Origin: JAGIBJ01 sp032119595
GTDB lineage: Bacteria; Actinomycetota; Thermoleophilia; Solirubrobacterales; Solirubrobacteraceae
Assembly: GCA_032119595.1 (NCBI GenBank)
Contig: JAUMBQ010000005.1
Span: 62,001-126,000, forward strand
DNA length: 64,000 nt
Direction of reading: 5' to 3'
This document shows, in pieces, positions 35,701 through 44,868 of the stretch (the stretch's first letter is position 1; each line of letters opens with the position of its first letter). The notes under the pieces are model-generated. The model was given only the letters and a program-made list of their open reading frames with translations. It was not told the origin of the DNA and did not search any database. A program made the position numbers and the translations under genes.

Positions 35701-38700
35701 CCCTTGACGTTCGTGCCGTTGTAGGTGAAGTCGACGCTGCCGCCGCCCGTGACCCACTTCTGACCGCTGACGCTGCCGATGGTGGCCTTGCCGACGAGGG
35801 TCAGACCCTTGACGGTGACCGTCGCCGACGCGCTGTCGATGAGGAAGTCGCCCTGCTTGGCCTGCACCGCGGTGCCGGCCTTGTTCTTGACCGTCTCACC
35901 GGTCTGGTCGGCGCCGTAGTAGAAGGTGCCGGCGACGTCGCCCTTGAGCGCGAGGCTCGTGTTGCTGATCGTGGCGTTGCCCTGAGCAGCAGCGGTGAGC
36001 GTGATCTTCTTGCCGTCGAGCGTGCCCTTGGCACCCGCGACGGTGGTCCCACCCGAGGTGATCGTGCCTTCGAAGGCAACGCTCGGAGCCTGACCGACAA
36101 CCCAGGTGGCCGTGGCCGAACCCTTGAGGTTGATCCCGTTGTAGGTGAGGTCGACGCTGCCGCCGCCCGTTGCCCACTTCTCGGTGCCGACGCTCGAGAA
36201 GCTCGCCGCACCCGTGAGGGTGAGGTTCTTCACGAGCACTTCGCCCGAGGCGCTGGTCAGGACGAAGTCGCCCTTGGTCGCCTGGACATCGGCACCGGCG
36301 CGGTTCTTGACCATGAGGCCGGTGAGGTTGTTGCCGTAGTACAGCGTGCCCTCGGCCGCGCCCTTGAGCGAGAAGCTCGGGTCGGTCAGCGCAACGTTGC
36401 CCTTGAGGGCCAGCTTCTGGCCGTCGAAGGTGCCGCTGGCACCGGCGACGATCGTCGTGCCGTTGGTCAGCGTGCCGTCGAACGAGACGCTCGGCGTACC
36501 GCCGGCGGCCCACTTCGCGGTCGCGGAGCCCTTCACGTTGGTGGCGCCGTACGTGAGGTCGACGCTGCCGGCGCCCTCCGCGAACAGCTTGCCGCCGATG
36601 TAGTTGATGGAGGCCTTGCCCTTGAGGACGAAGCCGTTGGCGGTGATGTCGGCCGTGACCGCGTCGAGGACGATGTCGCCCTTGGTCGCGGGGACGGAGA
36701 CGCCGGCGGCGTTCTTGACCGTGAGGCCGGAGAGGTCGCTGCCGAAGTACACGACGCCGGAGACGCCGCCCTTGATGGCGAGACCCGAGACCGACAGGGA
36801 GGCGTCACCGGTGAGGGTGAGCTTCTTGTCGTCGAGGGTGCCCTTGACGCCAGCGATCTGGACGTCGGCCTGGGAGACCGAGCCCTCGAACTGGATGGCC
36901 GGCGCCTTGCCGACGACCCAGTCGACAACCGCTGCACCCTTGATGCTCGTGGCACCCGTGGTGAAGTCGACGGCGCCGCCGCCCGTAACCCACTTCTCGC
37001 CGCTGACCGAGCCGAGCTCGGCGCCGCCCACGAGCGTGAAGCCCGTCGTAGCGACCGTGGCGGAGACGGATTCGATGAACCAGTCGCCCTGCTTGGCGGC
37101 GACCTGGTCACCGGCGCGGTTCTGGACCGTGTTGCCGGACTGATCGAGGCCGTAGTAGATGGTGCCCTTCACGTCGCCGGCAAGCGTGAGCGCCGGGTTC
37201 GTGAGCTTGGCGGCTGCGCCAGCCTCGAGGACGATCTTCTTGCCGTCGAGCGTGCCCTTGGCGTTCGCGATCTCGGTGTCGCCCGACGTGACGGTGCCTT
37301 CGAAGGCGACCGTCGGCGTCTGACCGACAACCCAGCTCGCGGTAGCGGAGCCCTTGAGGCGAATGCCGTTGTACGTGAGGTCGACGGCACCGGTTCCGGT
37401 GGCCCACTTCTCCGTACCGACGCTCGAGAACGTCGCGGCACCCTTGAGCACGAGGCTCTTGACCGTGACCTCGCCCGTGGCGCTCGTGAGGACGAAGTCG
37501 CCCTTCGTAGCCGGGACGCTGGTGCCAGCGCGGTTCTTGACCGTCTCGCCGGTCAGGTCGCTGCCGTAGTAGAGCGTGCCCTCAGCGGCGCCCTTGAGCG
37601 AGAAGCTCGGGTCCGTGAGTGCAACGTCGCCCTTGATGGCGATCTTCTTGCCGTCGACCGAACCGGAGGCGTTGGCGACGACGGTGGTGCCGTTCGTCAG
37701 CGAGCCGTCGAACGCGACCTTGGCGATACCACCGAAGAGGTAGTCGACCGTGGCCGCGCCCTTGAGCTTGGTGGTCCCGAAGGTCACGTCGACGCTGCCG
37801 CCGCCCTTGACCCACTTCTCGGTTCCGACCAGACCGACCTCGACCGCGCCGGTGAGCGTGAAGCCCTTGGCGTCGACCTTGGCGGAGGCGCTCTTGATGA
37901 ACAGGTCGTTCTTCTTGGCCTGGATCTCGACGCCGGCGTAGTTCTTGACCTTCTGGCCCGTCTGGTCAGCCGCGTAGTACAGCTTGCCCTCGACGGCGCC
38001 GGTCAGCGCGAGCTGAGCGTTGGAGATGCCGGCCGTGCCGGTGAAGTCGATGACCTTGTCGGTGATCGAGCCCTTGACGGTGGCGATCTCGACGTCGGAC
38101 GACTTGACCGAGCCGGTGAACGGGATGGCCGGGAACGGGGTCCCGATCGTCCAGTCGACCGACGCCGTGCCCTTGACGGCGATGGTGCCGTAGACCACGT
38201 CGACCGTGCCGCCGCCCGTGAGCCAGCGCTCGGTGCCGACCGACGAGAAGCCGGCCTTGCCCGTGAGCGTGAAGCCCTGAGCGACGAGCTTGGCCGTGGC
38301 GTCCGCGTTGATCACGAAGTCGCCCTTGGCCGGGGTGACGTCCACGCCAGCGTGGTTCTTGATCTTCTCGGCCGACAGGTTCGGGCCGTAGTAGACGGCG
38401 CCGGAGGCGGTGCCATCGAGCGTGACGCCCGAGATGGAAGCCGCAGCCTTGCCCGTGAACACGAGCTTGTTGCCGTCGACCGTGCCCTTGACGGAGCCGA
38501 CTTCGATGCCGGTGCTGGTGAGGACACCCTCGAAGGAGACGACCGGCTCGATGCCGGGCTCCCAGTTCAGCGTCGCCGAACCCTTGATGTTGGTCGGGCC
38601 GTAGGTGAGGTCGACGGTCCCGCCGACCGTCGCCCACATCACGCCGCCCACGCTGGCGAGCGTGAGCTTGCCGGTGAGTTCGAGGTTCTTGACGGTGATC

Positions 38701-41700
38701 TTGGTCGAGGCGTCGGAGAGGACGAAGTCGCCCTTCTTGGCCTGGACCTCGACGCCTGCCTTGTTCACGACGGTCTCGCCGGTGAGGTCAGTCGCGTAGT
38801 AGACGACGCCCTCGACGGAGCCGGTGATCGTGAACTTCGGGTCGGTCAGGGAAGCGTCGCCCTTGATGGCGAGCTTCTTGCCGTCGAACAGACCGACGGC
38901 GTTCGCCACTGCGGTCGTGCCCTGCGTGACCGTGCCGGCGAAGGCGACGACCGGCTGCTCACCGAGCGCCCAGGACGCGGTGCCCATGCCCTTGACGTTG
39001 GTGGTGCCGGCGGTGAACTCGACCGCACCGCTGCCTTCGGCGAACAGCTTGCCGCCGACGTAGCCGATGCTGGCCTCGCCCATGAGCGTGAAGCTCTTGG
39101 CGATGATCTCGGCCTTGACCGAGTCGATGTACAGGTCGCCCTTCGTAGCGGGAACCTGGTCACCGGCGCGGTTGGTAACCGTCTCGCCCGTGAGGTCGTT
39201 GCCGAACCAGACGGTGGCCGAGACGGCGCCCTTCGTGCTGTAGCCGGGGACGACCAGTGCTGCGTCGCCCGTGAGCTTGAGCTTCTTGTCGTCGATGGTG
39301 CCCTTGGCGCTGGCGAGCGTGAGCCCACCCTGCGCGACCGAACCCTCGAACGCGACAGCCGGCGACTTGCCGACGATCCATTCGACGGTGGCCGAGCCCT
39401 TCACGACGGTCGTGCCGGCGGTGAAGTCGACGGCGCCGCCGCCCTTGACCCACTTCTCACCGCTGGTCGAGCCGATCTGCGCTGCGCCCGTGAGCTTGAA
39501 GCCCTGGGTGTTGAGGTCGGCGGAAGCAGCGAGCTTGAGGTAGAGGTCGCCCTTGACGGCCGGGACCTTGACCCCGGCGCGGTTCGTGACGGTCTCGCCG
39601 GTGAGGTCGCTGCCGTAGAAGACGACACCCTCGACGACGCTGCCGGTCGCGGAGAGGACCGCGTTGGTCATCTTCGCCTCACCCGTGAAGGTGATCTTGT
39701 TGCCATCGATCGTGCCCTTGACGGTGCCGACTTCGACATCGCTGGACGACACGGCGCCGGTGAAGGCGACCGTCGGGGTCTCGCCCGCGGCCCAGGCCAG
39801 CGAAGCGGTGCCCTTGATCGTGGTCACGCCATAGGTGAGGTCGACGGCGCCGCCGCCGGTGGCCCACATCACGCCGCCCACGCTGGACAGCGAGATGCTG
39901 CCCGTGAGCTTGAGGTTCTTGATCGCGACGTCACCCGTCGCGCTCTTGAGGAGGAAGTCACCCTTCTTGGCGGGCACCTGCGTGCCGGCCCGGTTGGCGA
40001 TCGTCTCACCCGTGAGGTCGTCGCCGTAGTAGACGACGCCCTCGACGGAGCCCGAGAGCGTGAGCTTCGGGTCGGTGAAGGACGCGTTGCCCTTGATGGT
40101 GATCTTCTTGCCGTCGAACGTGCCGCTCGCGCCGGCGACCACGGTGGCGCCCGAGGTCACGGTGCCGGCGAAGCCGACCGTGATCGGACCGCCAGCGGTC
40201 CAGTCGGCGTTGACGGAGCCCTTGAGGTTGGTGGCGCCGTAGGTCAGGTCGACGTTGCCGCCACCCTTCGCCCACAGCACGCCACCGACGCGACCGATGG
40301 TCGCGGCGCCCTTGAGCGTGAAGCCCTTGGCGATGACATCGGCCTGCGTGGCCTTGATCAGGAAGTCGCCCTGCTTGGCCTGAACCTCGGCGCCGGAGCG
40401 ATCCGTGATCTTCTGGCCGGTGAGGTCGGTGCCGTAGTACACGACGCCTTCAGCAGCACCATCGATGGTGAAGCCGGCGACGGTCAGCTTGCCGGTGCCC
40501 TTGACGGTGAGCTTGCTGCCGTCGACGGTGCCCTCGGCACTCGCGACTGCGGCTTCACCTGAGGCGACCGAGCCCTTGAAGGTGACGGTCGGGATGTTCG
40601 GGGAGACCCAGTCGACGTCGGCGGAGCCGGTCAGCTTGGTTCCGCCGTACGTGACGTCGACGGTGCCGCCGGCCTTGGCCCAACGGTCGGCGCCAACGCG
40701 GCCAAGCGAGGCGGCGCCGGTAACGGCGAAGCCCTTGGTGTTGACCGAAGCCTTGAGCGTCTTCAGGAAGAAGTCGCCCTTGGACGCTTCGACGTCCGCG
40801 CCAGCGCGGTTCTTGATGGTCGCGCCCGCGAGGTCGCTGCCGTAGAAGACGGTGCCATCGACGGCGCCCGTGATCTTGAGGTCAGGGTTCGAAAGGGTGA
40901 CGTCACCGGAGAAGTCGATCTTCTTGCCGTCGACGGCGCCCTTGGCGTTTGCGACGAGCGTGGAGCCCGACTCGATCGAACCTTCGAAGTCGACGTTCGG
41001 CTGTGCGCCCTCGAGCCAGTCGGCCGAAGCCTTGCCCTTGACCGTGGTCTCGGGGATGCCCGGCGCGGTGAAGGTCATGTCGACCGAACCGCTGCCCTTG
41101 ACCCAACGCTCGGTGCCGACATCGCCGACCTGAGCGACGCCCGTGAGCGCGAGGCCCTTGGCGGTGACCGTGGCGGTCGCGCTCTTGATGAGCCAATCGC
41201 TGTTCTGCGCCTGAACCTGGTTGCCGGCGCGGTCCGCGATCGTGCGACCCGTGAGGTCGAGGCCGATGAAGACGACGCCTTCGACGTCGCCCTTGAAGAG
41301 GATGTCGTTGTACTTGACAGTCGCGTCACCCGTGAAGTTCACGGCGTCGAGATCAACCGTGCCCTTGGCGCCGACGATGACGGCTTCACCAAAGCGCGCC
41401 TCGCCGTCGAACGTGATGAGCGGGTCGGACCCGCGGTCGTACGCGATGGTCGCGCTACCCGTAACTGAACCCGCGGGGCTGGAGCCCTTCGCGGGGATGT
41501 TCAGTCCGAGCGTGCCGCTGCCTGAGACCTTGCTCACGCCGGCATCGTCGAAGTCGAGCGAGAGCGTGCCGTCGACGGTGACGTCGGGGCCGTACGCGAT
41601 CTTGCCGGTCACGGTCATCCCGAGACGCTGGCTGCCGTCGGCTTCGTCGTTGAGCTTCAGCTTGAAGGTCGCGTCCGTGACGGTGAGCTTCTTGTCGCCC

Positions 41701-42401
41701 TCACCGACGACGAGCTCGTCGGAGCCGCCGTTGAAGTCGAAGGAGTAACGCGAGCCGCGAAGCTTCAGCGTGCCGAGGCCGTAGATCCGGCCGCCGATGT
41801 TCGGCAGCTGCGTGCCGGCTGCCGGTGCGGTGATCCGGAAGTCAAACCGGTCGAGGCCGCTGATCGAGCCGCGGAACGCGAAGTAGGTGTTCGTGCCACC
41901 GCTCCACGCGAGGCGAAGTTCGCCAGCGACGTAGAAGCCGGTGTTCCAGTCGAAGCCCACGTACATGCGCGAGATGGACGCGCTCTTGAACAGCTCGCTG
42001 CCCTGCGCGATCTCACCTGACGTGGCGGCGTGGGTGACGGCTGCGAGGAGACGCGCGGTGGCGGTGGCCGCCGGCGCTGCGGTGGCGTCCTCGATCTGCG
42101 GGTCCGTGATGCGGACCTCTGCACCAGCGGCCATGCAGCTGGCGCCGCGGCGCTGGAGGCGGGTGCCGCTGACCCTCAGGCCATTGGCGACTTCAACCGA
42201 CGGGTTGGACGGCGACTCGAACCACATGTGGCAGAGCTGCACTCGGTTCTGGTCCATCTCGGCCTGCGTGAGCGCCGAGGCAGGGGCGCTCGTGAGGCCC
42301 AGCATGGCCATCAGGACTACGAGGAACGCTGCGGCATTGCGCGCAGCACGGGGGAGAGTCACGACAGCGCCATTGCGCTGCCGTGTCAGGACTTGGGACA
42401 C
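32784..42401 (-). CDS. Giant secreted protein with about 20 tandem ~137-residue beta-rich repeats
   Basis: 3205 residues. GTG 42401 was chosen because GGAGGAG lies 6 nt upstream and it yields a signal peptide (AAAFLVVLMAMLGLTSAPASA). Residues about 50-340 are a distinct N-terminal region. About 20 repeats follow to about residue 3060, each with the sequence V(Y/F)YG.DLTGE.(V/I).N.AG..V.A.KGDF...SA, then a 'G...WA.GGG.VDLTYG' block, and 'A..G..DGKKI...G'; the first sits near 41260 and the last near 33484 in DNA, mean period about 409 bp. The last about 150 residues have a hydrophobic, Cys-containing segment (FSIKSCFLIFICPNATY). Strong alternation of hydrophobic residues suggests a continuous beta-sheet rod. 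Function unknown; no sortase signal. Confidence 0.85.
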   Translation of the reverse strand: MSQVLTRQRNGAVVTLPRAARNAAAFLVVLMAMLGLTSAPASALTQAEMDQNRVQLCHMWFESPSNPSVEVANGLRVSGTRLQRRGASCMAAGAEVRITDPQIEDATAAPAATATARLLAAVTHAATSGEIAQGSELFKSASISRMYVGFDWNTGFYVAGELRLAWSGGTNTYFAFRGSISGLDRFDFRITAPAAGTQLPNIGGRIYGLGTLKLRGSRYSFDFNGGSDELVVGEGDKKLTVTDATFKLKLNDEADGSQRLGMTVTGKIAYGPDVTVDGTLSLDFDDAGVSKVSGSGTLGLNIPAKGSSPAGSVTGSATIAYDRGSDPLITFDGEARFGEAVIVGAKGTVDLDAVNFTGDATVKYNDILFKGDVEGVVFIGLDLTGRTIADRAGNQVQAQNSDWLIKSATATVTAKGLALTGVAQVGDVGTERWVKGSGSVDMTFTAPGIPETTVKGKASADWLEGAQPNVDFEGSIESGSTLVANAKGAVDGKKIDFSGDVTLSNPDLKITGAVDGTVFYGSDLAGATIKNRAGADVEASKGDFFLKTLKASVNTKGFAVTGAASLGRVGADRWAKAGGTVDVTYGGTKLTGSADVDWVSPNIPTVTFKGSVASGEAAVASAEGTVDGSKLTVKGTGKLTVAGFTIDGAAEGVVYYGTDLTGQKITDRSGAEVQAKQGDFLIKATQADVIAKGFTLKGAATIGRVGGVLWAKGGGNVDLTYGATNLKGSVNADWTAGGPITVGFAGTVTSGATVVAGASGTFDGKKITIKGNASFTDPKLTLSGSVEGVVYYGDDLTGETIANRAGTQVPAKKGDFLLKSATGDVAIKNLKLTGSISLSSVGGVMWATGGGAVDLTYGVTTIKGTASLAWAAGETPTVAFTGAVSSSDVEVGTVKGTIDGNKITFTGEAKMTNAVLSATGSVVEGVVFYGSDLTGETVTNRAGVKVPAVKGDLYLKLAASADLNTQGFKLTGAAQIGSTSGEKWVKGGGAVDFTAGTTVVKGSATVEWIVGKSPAVAFEGSVAQGGLTLASAKGTIDDKKLKLTGDAALVVPGYSTKGAVSATVWFGNDLTGETVTNRAGDQVPATKGDLYIDSVKAEIIAKSFTLMGEASIGYVGGKLFAEGSGAVEFTAGTTNVKGMGTASWALGEQPVVAFAGTVTQGTTAVANAVGLFDGKKLAIKGDASLTDPKFTITGSVEGVVYYATDLTGETVVNKAGVEVQAKKGDFVLSDASTKITVKNLELTGKLTLASVGGVMWATVGGTVDLTYGPTNIKGSATLNWEPGIEPVVSFEGVLTSTGIEVGSVKGTVDGNKLVFTGKAAASISGVTLDGTASGAVYYGPNLSAEKIKNHAGVDVTPAKGDFVINADATAKLVAQGFTLTGKAGFSSVGTERWLTGGGTVDVVYGTIAVKGTASVDWTIGTPFPAIPFTGSVKSSDVEIATVKGSITDKVIDFTGTAGISNAQLALTGAVEGKLYYAADQTGQKVKNYAGVEIQAKKNDLFIKSASAKVDAKGFTLTGAVEVGLVGTEKWVKGGGSVDVTFGTTKLKGAATVDYLFGGIAKVAFDGSLTNGTTVVANASGSVDGKKIAIKGDVALTDPSFSLKGAAEGTLYYGSDLTGETVKNRAGTSVPATKGDFVLTSATGEVTVKSLVLKGAATFSSVGTEKWATGTGAVDLTYNGIRLKGSATASWVVGQTPTVAFEGTVTSGDTEIANAKGTLDGKKIVLEAGAAAKLTNPALTLAGDVKGTIYYGLDQSGNTVQNRAGDQVAAKQGDWFIESVSATVATTGFTLVGGAELGSVSGEKWVTGGGAVDFTTGATSIKGAAVVDWVVGKAPAIQFEGSVSQADVQIAGVKGTLDDKKLTLTGDASLSVSGLAIKGGVSGVVYFGSDLSGLTVKNAAGVSVPATKGDIVLDAVTADITANGFVLKGKASINYIGGKLFAEGAGSVDLTYGATNVKGSATAKWAAGGTPSVSFDGTLTNGTTIVAGASGTFDGQKLALKGNVALTDPSFSLKGAAEGTLYYGNNLTGLMVKNRAGADVQATKGDFVLTSASGEVLVKNLTLTGAASFSSVGTEKWATGGGSVDLTYNGINLKGSATATWVVGQAPSVAFEGTITSGGTTVAGAKGTLDGKKITLTAAAQGNATISNTSLALKGDVAGTFYYGADQTGETVKNKAGTAVQAKQGDFLIDSASATVTVKGLTLVGKATIGSVSGQKWVTGGGSVDFTYNGTNVKGSATVDWVIGSEPVVTFEGTVAQGGVTFAGVKGALTSTKLTFTAGVQLTASGIGVKGQVSGAVYLGADLTGEKIRNAAGTDVTPARGDIYVDAALAEITAKNVVFTAAARLGFVGGKLWVEGGGSVDLTYGTTKLVGTASVSWAQGGTPSVAFAGSVTNGTTVVANAAGILDGKKIAIKGDAAITDPRFTLKGAVEGIVFYGADQTGELIEDRDGNDVQPVKGDFKITSASGEVVAKGLTVKGQVSFTSIGTVKWATGSGSVDFTASGYTLKGSADIDWLMGQTPTVKFTGSFTSGDTQMASVSGELDGKKLALSGAVKVTNPSLALAGDASGVVHYAADQTGETIKNKAGTAVAAKQGDFVLTSASAKVDAKGFSLTGAASLGSVGTQKWVTGGGSIDLTYGTVNVKGTATVDWIVGQIPTLAFEGALKSADVEVASAKGTLDDKKITFSGTAKVANASLTATGSVTGGVLYYGNSLTGSMIKNKAGVDVQATKGDLRIDSAAADVTVKNLTFKANIQIGLVGAEKWVKGTGSVDAVFGTTTLKGSADFDWLIGQTPSVAFTGSLTNGTAVVANAAGILDGKKIAIKGDVTATQPNMVIKGAVEGVFFYGTDLTGELVANRAGTKVQPLKGDYLLTNASGSVEAKGLALSGGISVGNVRGDWWATAGGAIDMSFGQPVTRIQGSATLKADGNVAFEGKVTNADTTATISGTADGKKITFTGDLSNPMLSGKATGVIYYGASLTGETIVNRAGATVAATRGDFKIDVADGSLVLKQLTVANAQASLVKAGTAIWIKGGGKIKLGDTWINFSGEADSTGYANLGGSGTVVFDGTTVDFAGSATIKDNRLVIGGTAKVTNGMFSVTLSGTIEKPDMAVSQYYFTGTANFKFGTFSVANATVRLVFGEGLTTVFSIKSCFLIFICPNATYKLYFYGGKVARAELEAPIAWVAQFLAIGAIAMPGAQIDTKITGLI

Positions 42402-43811
42402 GAGATGCTCCTCCAGAAGCAGTGATGAAGCCCGGTGGTGAAACGGACCGGACGCCAGTGTGACAGGTGAACACTCGCGGCGCAAATGCCCCGAGCCCCG
42501 TAGTTGAGCATTGCTCAATGAAATCGGCAAGGGCCCCTGAACCGCCGGGTACCCCAGCTGATTCGCCATTGCTCCGAAACTTGGGCTACTGGGGCGTAGC
42601 TATCGCCCGACACCCTGCCGGACCCCGTCCCGTTTGCACCTGGCGTTGCAGGCTTTCGGCCCTGGTAGGAGCAAGCCGCCCGGCGGCGAACCACCTGCTG
42701 GACACCGCCATGCCACCACCCCGGCCCGACCCGGCGGCCAGACGCCGCCAGACCCGAGCAAGTCGGCCACTCGAGACCCCGCAAACCAGGCGCCTCAAGC
42801 TCCACTTTATGGTGTTTCTAAGCCTTAGCTTGAGGGATGCTGATCTCTAGCTCAACCTGAGCCTGAGCTTACTTTGGCGTATCAAGTAGCACTAGAGGCT
42901 CGCCGCAGGTAGCGCTATCGCGCCACTCTCGGACAAATCAGCAGGTGACTGGACCTAACCGCGAGGCGTCGATCGGAGCGCTCGATGGTCCCGTTCGGGA
43001 CCACCCAGAGGCGACCTCGATCATGCCTCGGAGGCCATGCCGAGCGACCGTCTCGACGACGGCCGCTCGCCCCCTCGAGCAACCGGACCCGCGCCGGCCG
43101 GAACGGGCCCCTCGGGCGACGGTCTCGCACTCCGCCAGAGTCGGTCCAACAAGCCGTCGAACGGACGCCCCCTCCCCCTCCCCGCACCGCTTTGGGCATC
43201 CGTCCGAGCGCCGTTCAAGCGCCGTTCGAGCGTCCAAACTTGCACCCTCCGACGCTCGCCGACTCAACGCACCTACCATCGACTCGAGCGCTGACTTCCA
43301 CTGCACAGTGTCTGCTATCCGGCGGCTCACCATCAGCGCTCAGTGACCCGTCTTGCAGCATCACCGGCTGCCCGCGCCGCCGCCTCTCGCAGGCGACCCA
43401 CGAGCGCTCCCCTGAAGCCGCGAGTACGTGCCTTGAGAGGGTTCCCGGAGCCGCAAGAACCGTGCCTTGAGAGCGCTCCGGGAGCCGCGTGAACCGTGCC
43501 TTGAGAGGGCTTCTGGAGCCGCGAGAACCGTGCCTCGAGAGGGCTCCGGGAGCCACGAGAACGGTGCCTCGAGAGGGCTCCGGGAGCCACGACGAGGCGA
43601 TCCTGCGCCCTCCGAACGCTCGCGAGAGCCGCGCGAACTCGCGTGAGCGGACGTGTTTTCGCACCGACAGAGAGGTCGTTCGGGTACCTCGAACGGAACT
43701 CGAAAGGGGTCCTTGGGCAGGCCCCCAGACGTCTTCGAAACGAGCCTGCGGAGGAGTCTGTCCAGCTCCGGAGGGGCGCTCAAGGCACCCTCCGGAGGTC
43801 GTCAGATGACG
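42402..43811. other. 1.4-kb gene-free interval between the giant gene and rsfS
   Basis: No frame shows convincing protein character, although several long overlapping open frames exist because of the GC content. Contents: the leader of the giant gene; an AT-richer patch about 42795-42900 with inverted repeat cctcaagct (42793-42801) / agcttgagg (42827-42835); an Arg/Pro-coding-looking GC stretch 42940-43340; and the 34-bp minisatellite 43422-43591. Confidence 0.6.
43422..43591. repeat. 34-bp minisatellite, five units in perfect register
   Basis: Units start at 43422, 43456, 43490, 43524 and 43558. The consensus is agaaccgtgcctygagaggg, then ctccgggagccrcg. A decayed sixth unit precedes it (about 43388-43421). 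There are no spacers, so it is not a CRISPR array, and 34 is not a multiple of three. Confidence 0.9.
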
Positions 43812-44255
43812 CTAGCCGCGGGCCGGTTCGGAGCCGTACGGCTCCGACGGAACGTCGCCGTAGAGGCGGTCCAGGCGGTAGAAATCGCGCGCGTCGGGCG
43901 TGAAGACGTGGAGCACCACGTCGAGGTAATCGAGCAAGATCCAGCGCGATTCGGTGACGCCCTCAGCGCGCTTCGGGATGACCCGGAAGTCGTCCTTGAT
44001 GGCCTTCATCACGGTGTCGTGGATGGCCTTGACCTGGCGCTCGGTGTTGCCGGTGCAGACCACGAAGTAGTCGGCGTAGCCCACCGCGCTGGCGACGTTG
44101 ATCAGGACGATGTCCTGCGCTTTGAGGTCGTCAGCGGCCTTGGCAATCGCGAGTGCGAGCTTGCGGCCGTCCTCCCCACTGCCCTCGCGCAGCGGCTTGG
44201 CCACGCTGGCATCGCGGTGGAGGATGGTCTCCTGGAGAGATTCAGAATCGGTCAT
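43812..44255 (-). CDS. rsfS: Ribosomal silencing factor RsfS
   Basis: 147 residues. RsfS binds L14 on the 50S subunit and blocks subunit joining when nutrients are scarce. The Iojap/RsfS core is clear: AIAKAADDLKAQDIVLINV, YADYFVVCTGNTERQVKAI, the conserved W of ESRWILLDYLDVVLHVF and the FYRLDRLYGD end. An N-terminal extension of about 30 residues precedes the core. Its ATG overlaps the nadD stop by 4 bp (ATGA). Last gene of the obgE-proB-proA-nadD-rsfS run. Confidence 0.96.
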   Translation of the reverse strand: MTDSESLQETILHRDASVAKPLREGSGEDGRKLALAIAKAADDLKAQDIVLINVASAVGYADYFVVCTGNTERQVKAIHDTVMKAIKDDFRVIPKRAEGVTESRWILLDYLDVVLHVFTPDARDFYRLDRLYGDVPSEPYGSEPARG

Positions 44256-44860
44256 GCGTGCACCTGGGAACGGTAGAGGCCGGTGCGGCGCAGGTGCTGC
44301 GCAACCGCAGGCGGCACGAGGTAATCGATCGACTGGCCACCGGCGAGGCGCCGGCGAATCTCAGACGACGAGATGTCAAAACGGGGCATGTCGAAGAACT
44401 CAAGGCGCGTCGGGAGGTCGACGAGACGCTCCTCGATATCGCGGCGCAGCACGCCCTGGCGGCCGGCGACGCCGAGCGTCGCCAGGCGGCTCACCTCTTC
44501 AGGTTCACGCCACGTGGGAAGCGAGAGCGCGGTGTCGGCGCCGACGATGAAGATCAGCTCGTCCTCGGGACGCTGCGCCTTCAGCTCGCGAAGCGTGTCG
44601 ACGGTGTACGACGGTCCGCCACGCTCGATCTCCAGCTCGCTGACGTCCAGGCGCGGATCGTCCTTGGTCGCGAGGCGGCAGAGCTCGGCGCGAACGTGCG
44701 GCCCAGGAGCACCAGCCGCGACCTCTTTGTGCGGCGGCGTATGCGCAGGCACGAACAGCACGCGGTCCAGGCCAAGCTGGTCGCACGCCTCAGAAGCGCA
44801 CAGGAGATGTCCGACGTGCGGCGGGTTGAACGTCCCGCCCATGATCCCGATCCGGGCCAA
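44252..44860 (-). CDS. nadD: Nicotinate-nucleotide adenylyltransferase
   Basis: 202 residues. Converts nicotinate mononucleotide and ATP to deamido-NAD. The nucleotidyltransferase motif GGTFNPPHVGHL is at the N-terminus, with PHKEV, FIVGADTALSLPTW and ISSSEIRRRLAGGQSIDYLVP further on. The start is read as TTG 44860, giving (M)ARIGIMGGTFNPPHVGH as in the family; the next ATG (44842) would cut off the first strand. It begins 8 bp after the proA stop and overlaps rsfS by 4 bp. Confidence 0.93.
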   Translation of the reverse strand: MARIGIMGGTFNPPHVGHLLCASEACDQLGLDRVLFVPAHTPPHKEVAAGAPGPHVRAELCRLATKDDPRLDVSELEIERGGPSYTVDTLRELKAQRPEDELIFIVGADTALSLPTWREPEEVSRLATLGVAGRQGVLRRDIEERLVDLPTRLEFFDMPRFDISSSEIRRRLAGGQSIDYLVPPAVAQHLRRTGLYRSQVHA

Positions 44861-44868
44861 GAGGTTCC

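Noticed and set aside
33000..41000. Long plus-strand open frame (34695-40562) antisense to the giant gene
   Set aside because: It is the mirror of the repeat array; its Asp/Arg/Gly-rich pattern simply follows the repeats on the coding strand.
42402..42700. Riboswitch in the leader of the giant repeat-protein gene
   Set aside because: I compared it by eye with the conserved blocks of c-di-AMP (ydaO) and c-di-GMP (GEMM) riboswitches because both often precede actinobacterial exoproteins. Short similarities such as gcgaatc and ggggtaccc exist but the required block order is missing. A cmsearch against Rfam would settle it.
43388..43600. Regular 34-bp repeats as a possible CRISPR array
   Set aside because: Units abut directly with no spacers, vary internally, and no cas gene is nearby; it is a minisatellite.
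42900..43811. Several 70-160-residue open frames between the giant gene and rsfS
   Set aside because: All are Arg/Pro/Ser-rich, overlap each other on both strands, have no start signals, and in part read through the 34-bp repeat.
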